NCBI RefSeq assembly: GCF_020510685.1
Contig: NZ_CP075185.1
Span: 1,240,001-1,304,000, forward strand
Length of the DNA: 64,000 bases
Direction: 5' to 3'
Source of the DNA: Dechloromonas denitrificans
GTDB lineage: Bacteria; Pseudomonadota; Gammaproteobacteria; Burkholderiales; Rhodocyclaceae
The translations under genes and the position numbers were made by a program. Every line of letters begins with the position of its first letter. Position 1 is the first letter of the stretch. The notes under the pieces were generated by a model. That model was not told where the DNA came from and did not search any database. It saw only the letters and a program-made list of their open reading frames with translations. This document shows, in pieces, positions 58,439 to 64,000 of the stretch.

Positions 58439-60151
58439 TCAGGAATCGGCCGCCGTCAGCTGCGGCGAGAAACGTTGCCGGACGTGGTTGGTCATGCCTT
58501 TGGCCAGCTCTTCTTCGCCAAAGAAGACGGTACCGATGCCTTCCTTGTCGAGCAGGGCCGCTTCATCCTCGCTGTGGGTGCGCAGGACGATTTCGATGGC
58601 CGGATTCAGCGTGCGCGCCGTATCGGACATCTGGCGCACGTTGATGGTATCCGGCGTGGCGATGACCAGCATCGCGGCGTGCGCGATGTGGGCCTGGATC
58701 AGTACCGCCGGGTCGGCGGCATTGCCCGATACGGCGGCGCCGCCGCGTTTGCGCAAGGCATCGACCAGCTCGCGGTTCTGCTCGACGACGACATAGGGAA
58801 TGGCAAGCTCGCTCAAGGCGTCGGCGATGCGCCGCCCGACCCGGCCGAAACCGACCAGCACGACCTGGCCGGCCAGGTACTTGCCTTCCGTACTGGTTGG
58901 CAGTTCGGCGTAGGGGTCTTCCCGGCACTCGAGATTCCGGGCCAGTTCCGAGCGTTTGAGCGCCCAGTTGCGGAAGGGGGTGACGGCGGCGAAGACGAAC
59001 GGATTCAGGGCAATCGAAATCAGGGCGCCGGCCAGCACCAGACTCATGCCTTCCTGCGAGAACAGGCCGAGCGACATGCCGAGGCCGGCCAGGATGAACG
59101 AAAATTCGCCGATCTGGGCCAGGCTGGCGGCGACGACCAGCGCCGTGTTGAGCGGGTAACGCAGCGTCAGCACCAGAGCCAGCGCGGCAATCGATTTGCC
59201 GACGATGATAATCGCCACCGTGCCGAAGACGTGACCGGGTTTTTCGACCAGAACCAGGGGGTCGAAGAGCATCCCGACCGCGACGAAGAACAGCACCGAA
59301 AAGGCGTCGCGCAGCGGCAGCGATTCCTCAGCCGCCCGATGGCTGAATTCCGAATTGCGCATCACGGTGCCGGCAAAGAAGGCGCCGAGGGCGAAGGACA
59401 CGGTGAACAATTGGGCGGCGCCGTAGGCGATGCTGATCGCGCTGGCGATCACGGCCAGCGTAAACAGCTCGCGCGAACCGGTACGGGCGACCTGCCAGAG
59501 CAGCCAGGGCAGGGCGCGGCGGCCGACGATCAGCATCAGGGCGATGAACGCCGCCACCTGGAACAGTGTTTTGCCGATCGTCTGCCAGAGCGGCGCGGCG
59601 CCTTCGACCGGCCCACCGGTGCCGCCGAGGACGCCGGCGAGCGGCGGCAGCAACACGAGGATGAGGACCGTCGCCAGATCCTCGACGACCAGCCAGCCGA
59701 CGGCGATCCGCCCGTTCATCGACTCCAGTATGCCGCGCGCCTCCAGGGCCTTGAGCAGCACCACCGTGCTGGCGCAGGACAGCGACAAGCCGAAGATCAG
59801 CGCGGCGCCCAAATCCCATCCCCACCACCAACCGATCCCGGTGCCCAGTGCGGTGGCCAGGCTCATCTGGACCACGGCGCCGGGCAGGGCGATGCGTTTT
59901 ACCGAGAGCAGGTCGCCGAGCGAAAAATGCAGGCCGACCCCGAACATCAGCAACATCACGCCGATTTCCGACAACTGGGAAGCCGTATTGACGTCGGCGA
60001 CGAAGCCCGGGGTCGCCGGGCCGATCAGTATCCCGGCCAGCAGATAGCCGACCAGCGCCGGCATCTTCAGGCGCTCGGCGACAAAGCCGAGGATCAGGGC
60101 AAAGCCGAAGGCGGCAGCTATCGTGGTAATCAGGGAAACGTCATGTGCCAT
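58439..60151 (-). CDS. ybaL: YbaL/KefB-type cation:proton antiporter with TrkA-N domain
   Basis: A 570-residue membrane protein: about 13 helices of the CPA2 Na+/H+ exchanger family (ALVGYLLAGILIGPATPG, LSEIGVMLLMFGVGLHFS, FVAVGMLFDPL) and a cytoplasmic RCK/TrkA-N NAD-binding domain (VVLVGFGRVGRRIADAL). It probably exchanges K+ or Na+ for H+. Converges with the zinc-ribbon gene. The 223-bp gap to the FIST gene holds only an A-rich stretch; I see no certain promoter there. Confidence 0.9.
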   Translation of the reverse strand: MAHDVSLITTIAAAFGFALILGFVAERLKMPALVGYLLAGILIGPATPGFVADVNTASQLSEIGVMLLMFGVGLHFSLGDLLSVKRIALPGAVVQMSLATALGTGIGWWWGWDLGAALIFGLSLSCASTVVLLKALEARGILESMNGRIAVGWLVVEDLATVLILVLLPPLAGVLGGTGGPVEGAAPLWQTIGKTLFQVAAFIALMLIVGRRALPWLLWQVARTGSRELFTLAVIASAISIAYGAAQLFTVSFALGAFFAGTVMRNSEFSHRAAEESLPLRDAFSVLFFVAVGMLFDPLVLVEKPGHVFGTVAIIIVGKSIAALALVLTLRYPLNTALVVAASLAQIGEFSFILAGLGMSLGLFSQEGMSLVLAGALISIALNPFVFAAVTPFRNWALKRSELARNLECREDPYAELPTSTEGKYLAGQVVLVGFGRVGRRIADALSELAIPYVVVEQNRELVDALRKRGGAAVSGNAADPAVLIQAHIAHAAMLVIATPDTINVRQMSDTARTLNPAIEIVLRTHSEDEAALLDKEGIGTVFFGEEELAKGMTNHVRQRFSPQLTAADS

Positions 60152-60374
60152 TCAGGGATCATTCTTAAATTATCGCGGCCTCGCCGGAAAAGTCAGGAGG
60201 AAACTTCCCCTGAGCGATCTTTGTATTTTCGCATGAATAGGCCGTTGCGCCGGCTGGCGAGCAGCAGGCCGTGAGAACAAAAAAAGGCGCGAAACGAAAC
60301 CGAAATTCAGGATAATTGGCTGTGCGTCAAAGCAAAAAAGCTCGACATAAATACCGGAAAATACTGGAGACACC

Positions 60375-61532
60375 ATGCCGACCGATAGCTTCTTCCGCCG
60401 AGCCCATTCGCGCGCCAGCGAGGCGCGCCAGGCGGCGCGCGAGTTCCACGCCGGGGTCATTCAGCCGGATATGGCCTTGGTAATATTTTTTTGTTCCAGC
60501 GCCTACGATCTCGCTGCGCTGGCCGATGAATTGAAGCGCCTGTTCGGCGATGTGCCGCTGGTCGGCTGTACCACGGCGGGGGAAATCGGTCCCGGCGGTT
60601 ATTGCGGCCATAGCCTGTCCGGCGTCAGTTTTTCCTCGACGGTCTGCGTCGCGGCCGTCGATCGCTATCCGCAACTGCAGAATTTCAACATGGCGCAGGG
60701 GCAAGCCTTTGCCAAGAGGCTGGTCGACCGCCTGGGTAGCCTTTCACCCGCGGTGTCGTCGGCCAATACTTTCGCCCTGCTGCTGATCGACGGTCTGTCG
60801 GTGCGCGAAGAGCCGGTGGTCTATACCCTGCAATCGGTGCTCGGCAACATCCCGTTATGCGGCGGTTCGGCCGGCGACGACTTGAAATTTGTCAGCACCT
60901 GGATTTTCCACGACGGGGCTTTCCATAACGATAGCGCCCTGCTGGTGCTGATCAGTACGCCTTTGCCATTCCGTATTTTCAAAACTCAGCATTTCATCAG
61001 CGAGAACGAAAGGCTGGTCGTCACCGAGGCTGATGCGACACATCGCATCGTCAAGGAAATCAACGGTCTGCCAGCCGCCGGGGAATACGCCCGCGTTCTC
61101 GGCGTGGCGGTCGAGGACCTGACGCCGGAGCGCTTTGCCGAAACGCCCATCGTTGTCGTTATCGACGGCACCGATTATGTGCGTTCGATCCAGAAGGCCA
61201 ATCCGGACGGCAGCCTGACCTTCTATTGCGCCATCGAGGAAGGGCTGGTTCTGCGCGTGGCGCGCGGCGTCGATATCCTGGCCAATCTGCAACAGGCGTT
61301 CGAGCATGTTCAGGAAGAAATCGGCCCGCTTCAGTTGTGCATCGGTTGCGACTGTATCCTGCGCAATCTGGAACTCGTCCGCAAACAACTCACCGGGAAG
61401 ACCGGCGAACTATTCGATCGCCACAACACGATCGGTTTCAGTACCTATGGCGAACAGTACGGCGGTGTCCACGTCAATCAGACTTTTACCGGCATTGCGA
61501 TTGGCACTCCGCTCGGGAAAATCGATGACTGA
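60375..61532 (+). CDS. FIST-domain sensor protein
   Basis: A 385-residue protein with FIST-N (VIFFCSSAYDL, VPLVGCTTAGEIGPGGYCGHSLSGVSFS, LCGGSAGD) and FIST-C (GAIEEGLVLRVARG-like, CIGCDCILRNLE, NTIGFSTYGEQYGGVHVNQTFTG) domains. FIST proteins are proposed small-molecule sensors, often amino-acid-type. It overlaps the start of the histidine kinase by 8 bp, so it may be the kinase's sensor partner. GGAG lies just before the ATG. Confidence 0.9.
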   Translation: MPTDSFFRRAHSRASEARQAAREFHAGVIQPDMALVIFFCSSAYDLAALADELKRLFGDVPLVGCTTAGEIGPGGYCGHSLSGVSFSSTVCVAAVDRYPQLQNFNMAQGQAFAKRLVDRLGSLSPAVSSANTFALLLIDGLSVREEPVVYTLQSVLGNIPLCGGSAGDDLKFVSTWIFHDGAFHNDSALLVLISTPLPFRIFKTQHFISENERLVVTEADATHRIVKEINGLPAAGEYARVLGVAVEDLTPERFAETPIVVVIDGTDYVRSIQKANPDGSLTFYCAIEEGLVLRVARGVDILANLQQAFEHVQEEIGPLQLCIGCDCILRNLELVRKQLTGKTGELFDRHNTIGFSTYGEQYGGVHVNQTFTGIAIGTPLGKIDD

Positions 61533-62628
61533 ACCGGCAGGCACTGCTTTGCCGCCCGATGAGGCGGCACTGCGGGCCGAAATCGCCCGTCTGAACAAGA
61601 TCATCACCTCGTTGATGAACCGGGCCGAGCGCGACATGGGCGCCAAGGGCTCGGCTTTCAGCATGTTCCAGAATGCGGTCACGTTGGAAAACCAGATACG
61701 CGAACGGACGCAGGCGCTGGAAACGGCCTTCCGCGAGAACGAACGGATCAACCGTGCCTTGCAGCGCGAAAAGGAAGAGCAGCACGCCCTGATCCTGAAG
61801 CTGGAGGAGGCCCATAACCAGTTGCTGCAATCGGAAAAGCTTGCCTCGATCGGCCAGCTGGCGGCCGGCGTGGCACACGAAATCAACAACCCGATCGGTT
61901 TCGTCAATTCCAACCTGGGCACGCTGAAGAACTACGTCGGCCAACTGTTGAACCTGATCGACGACGCGCTGCTGACGGTCGAACCGCTGCTCGCCGGCGA
62001 TCCGGCCATCAAGGAGCGCCTTGAGGAACTGCACCGCAAGGCCGATCTCGATTTTCTGCGCGAGGACATCGGCAGCCTGATCACCGAGTCGATCGACGGG
62101 ACCGCCCGGGTTCGCCGGATCGTGCAGGATTTGCGCGATTTTTCGCGGACCGGCGAAGTCGACCTCGAGTGGGTCGATCTGCATGCCGGCCTGGAAAGCA
62201 CGCTGAACGTCGTCGCCAACGAGATCAAGTACAAGGCCGAAGTGGTGCGCGAGTACGGCACGCTGCCCCAGGTCGAGTGCCGGCCGTCGCAGATCAACCA
62301 GGTCTTCATGAATCTGCTGGTCAACGCCGCCCAGGCCATCTCCCGGCAAGGCAAAATCACGCTGCGCAGCGGCTGTGCCGCGGACAAGGTGTGGATTGCC
62401 ATTGGCGACACTGGCAGCGGCATCTCGCCGGAAATCGTCGATCGCATCTTCGATCCGTTCTTCACCACCAAGCCGGTCGGCAAGGGCACAGGACTCGGTT
62501 TGTCGGTTTCCTACGGCATCGTCGAAAAGCACGGCGGCAAGATCGAGGTGGCCAGCGAGCTTGGGCGGGGCACGACGTTTACCGTCTGGCTGCCGATTCG
62601 GCAAATCGAGGCAGTGCCGCTCGCTTGA
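61525..62628 (+). CDS. Cytoplasmic sensor histidine kinase paired with the FIST protein
   Basis: A 367-residue soluble kinase with no membrane helix: N-terminal coiled coil (about 20-95), H-box GVAHEINNPIGFV, an unusual helical insert (about 140-190), then NLLVNAAQAI, GDTGSGISPEI and GTGLGLSVSYGI. This is the NtrB/AtoS-like group. Its sensor may be the FIST protein. No response regulator is adjacent. The ATG at 61525 lies inside the FIST stop region; the reading to 61306 is the FIST gene out of frame. Confidence 0.9.
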   Translation: MTEPAGTALPPDEAALRAEIARLNKIITSLMNRAERDMGAKGSAFSMFQNAVTLENQIRERTQALETAFRENERINRALQREKEEQHALILKLEEAHNQLLQSEKLASIGQLAAGVAHEINNPIGFVNSNLGTLKNYVGQLLNLIDDALLTVEPLLAGDPAIKERLEELHRKADLDFLREDIGSLITESIDGTARVRRIVQDLRDFSRTGEVDLEWVDLHAGLESTLNVVANEIKYKAEVVREYGTLPQVECRPSQINQVFMNLLVNAAQAISRQGKITLRSGCAADKVWIAIGDTGSGISPEIVDRIFDPFFTTKPVGKGTGLGLSVSYGIVEKHGGKIEVASELGRGTTFTVWLPIRQIEAVPLA

Positions 62629-62741
62629 CGGATGTGCGGAATTGTCCGGGCTGCCGCCTTCCCGGTAGGCGATAATGGGGCGAAAAATCCATATCGAATA
62701 GCCGCCGATATTTTCCGCCTCGCCACTTCTGGTTTGCCCTC

Positions 62742-64000
62742 ATGATTGCACCTCCATCCGCCGTTCCGCCGTACTGGACACGACTCGGCAGTTTTTTCCT
62801 CTATCCGCTGTCGATCGAGCCGCTGCTCGCCTGCGCCGCGTTCGGGCTGCTTTCCGCTCTGGCCACGATGTTGTTCTCGCCGGCCGACCTGTTGCTCGAA
62901 CTGCTCATCTTCATCGCCACGCTGCGCCACGGCTACCGGGTCCTCGAACGCACGGCGCGCGGCCATCTCGACGATAGTCCGGCGTTCGACGCTGCGGCCG
63001 GGGGCGGCAAGTACCGGCCCTACAAGCAACTGGTCGTGATTGCCGTGGGCCTGACGATCTGCGCCTACGTCGCGGCGATCGCCGGCTACCACCTGGCGAT
63101 GGTGCTGTTCGTCCTCTTCGCGCTGGTTCTGCCGGCCAATGTGATGGTCCTGGCGGTTACCGACGATCTCGGCGAGTCGATGTCGCCGGGTCATCTGTGG
63201 GCCTTGATGTACGGTATCGGTCGTCCTTATCTCGGGCTCTGCGCCTGCCTGCTGTTGCTCACTTCAAGCAGCGGCGGCCTGCTCAAGTTGTTGATGCCGA
63301 TCGTGCCGCAGGCGCTGGTCGGCCTGCTGGCCGGCTTCTTCGGCGCCTATTTCATCATCGTGATGTTCCGGTTGATGGGCTACGCCCTATACCAGTATCA
63401 CGACACAGTCGGGCTGGCCGTCGACGTCGATTTCGAGCGGCAGACCACGATTGGTACCGGCGAAGACCCGGCAAAACGGCGCGCCGCGCAGACCGCCGCG
63501 TTGCTCAAGGAAGGGCGTTACGACGAGGCGATTGCCGTTGCCCGGGCCGAACTGGGCGAGCAGCCGGGCGATCCGGCCGGCAACCTGCGTCTGCATCGCT
63601 TGCTGCTGGCAGTTCCCGGTCAGGAAAAGGCGATGCTGGCCCATGCCGCCGGTTGGCTGCCCGGTCTGCTGCAAGCCGGGCGGACGCACCAGGCCATCGA
63701 GGTGATCGAAGCCATCTGGCAGCAGCAAGCCGACTATCTGCCGGCCCAGGGCAGCTGCATTCTGCCACTCGCCGAAGCCTTTCTCGAAACGCGCCGGCCG
63801 CAAGGCGCAGCGCGCCTGATCAAGGGCTTCGACCGGCGTTTTCCCGGGCATGCCGACACCGCGTCGATCTATGTCCTGGGCGCCCGCCTGCTGATTGAGC
63901 ATCAGCGCGACGAAGCGCAGGCCCGGCGGGTGCTGGCTGCCATTCGCGCGCATTATCCGGAGACGCCGGCGGCCGCCGAAGCCGCCCGCCTGAATGAGCT
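62742..64000 (+). CDS. Membrane protein with TPR-like C-terminus (3' end outside window)
   Basis: At least 419 residues, open to the window edge. About residues 20-210 carry several membrane segments (PLLACAAFGLLSALATMLF, VVIAVGLTICAYVAAIAGYHLAMVLFVLF, ALVGLLAGFFGAYFIIVMF); the cytoplasmic or periplasmic rest is helical and TPR-like (AALLKEGRYDEAIAVARAELGEQPGDPAGNLRLHRLLL). I do not recognise the family. It follows the kinase by 113 bp. Confidence 0.75.
   Translation, partial: MIAPPSAVPPYWTRLGSFFLYPLSIEPLLACAAFGLLSALATMLFSPADLLLELLIFIATLRHGYRVLERTARGHLDDSPAFDAAAGGGKYRPYKQLVVIAVGLTICAYVAAIAGYHLAMVLFVLFALVLPANVMVLAVTDDLGESMSPGHLWALMYGIGRPYLGLCACLLLLTSSSGGLLKLLMPIVPQALVGLLAGFFGAYFIIVMFRLMGYALYQYHDTVGLAVDVDFERQTTIGTGEDPAKRRAAQTAALLKEGRYDEAIAVARAELGEQPGDPAGNLRLHRLLLAVPGQEKAMLAHAAGWLPGLLQAGRTHQAIEVIEAIWQQQADYLPAQGSCILPLAEAFLETRRPQGAARLIKGFDRRFPGHADTASIYVLGARLLIEHQRDEAQARRVLAAIRAHYPETPAAAEAARLNE

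Overview
The window looks like a chromosomal segment of a denitrifying betaproteobacterium, most likely Rhodocyclaceae (Dechloromonas/Azonexus type). This is inferred from the high G+C content, a cytochrome-c-type nitric oxide reductase cluster, two PEP-CTERM proteins with sigma-54 promoters, and a typical betaproteobacterial run hda - HAD hydrolase - pcnB - folK - panBCD. I saw no rRNA, tRNA, CRISPR array, insertion sequence or prophage. 

Layout. 1-5.5 kb: the 3' part of a giant RTX-type adhesin with near-identical 618-bp repeats. 5.5-14.1 kb: a nitric oxide reductase region on the minus strand. It has two transcription units, norCB and norEF-norQ-orf-polyferredoxin-norD, followed by a Crp/Fnr regulator with a Dnr/Fnr-type recognition helix. 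Each unit starts with the same TTGATGT-N3-CTAA box at a class II distance from a -10 element. A sigma-54-driven PEP-CTERM gene sits between the two units with its own terminator. 14.2-17.2 kb: rhomboid protease, NYN/LOTUS-like protein and a small conserved protein. 17.3-23.9 kb: a tripartite RND efflux operon with a divergent TetR repressor and an AcrR-like operator. 23.9-35.5 kb: membrane proteins (spermidine-synthase-like, RarD, DUF599), a chemoreceptor, a lemA-TPM-TPM-pbpC run, a previously unlisted pair of small genes, and an RstAB-like two-component system. 35.6-44.0 kb: a long minus-strand run creD - GH3 - hda - HAD - pcnB - folK - DUF486 - panB - panC - panD, mostly with start/stop overlaps. 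44.1-50 kb: a Mg2+ P-type ATPase, a second PEP-CTERM gene, and creC-creB. Phased cre-tag repeats lie upstream of creD. 50-64 kb: purM, RlpA-like protein, a second RND pump, a response regulator lacking its phospho-acceptor Asp, miaA, a zinc-ribbon protein, YbaL-type antiporter, a FIST-domain protein with a histidine kinase, and a truncated membrane/TPR-like protein. 

How parts work together (inference). The Crp/Fnr regulator probably controls both nor units in response to NO or low oxygen. CreBC probably activates creD, and perhaps the divergent Mg2+ ATPase, through the cre-tags. The TetR protein represses the first efflux operon. Both PEP-CTERM proteins probably belong to a sigma-54 exopolysaccharide/floc regulon whose sortase and regulators lie outside the window. 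The most interesting unexplained signals are a leaderless norE start inside a Dnr-type promoter, twin CGTGA-N6-TCACG palindromes upstream of the nor-embedded PEP-CTERM gene, phased cre half-sites, the Glu54 receiver, and the small gene pair.
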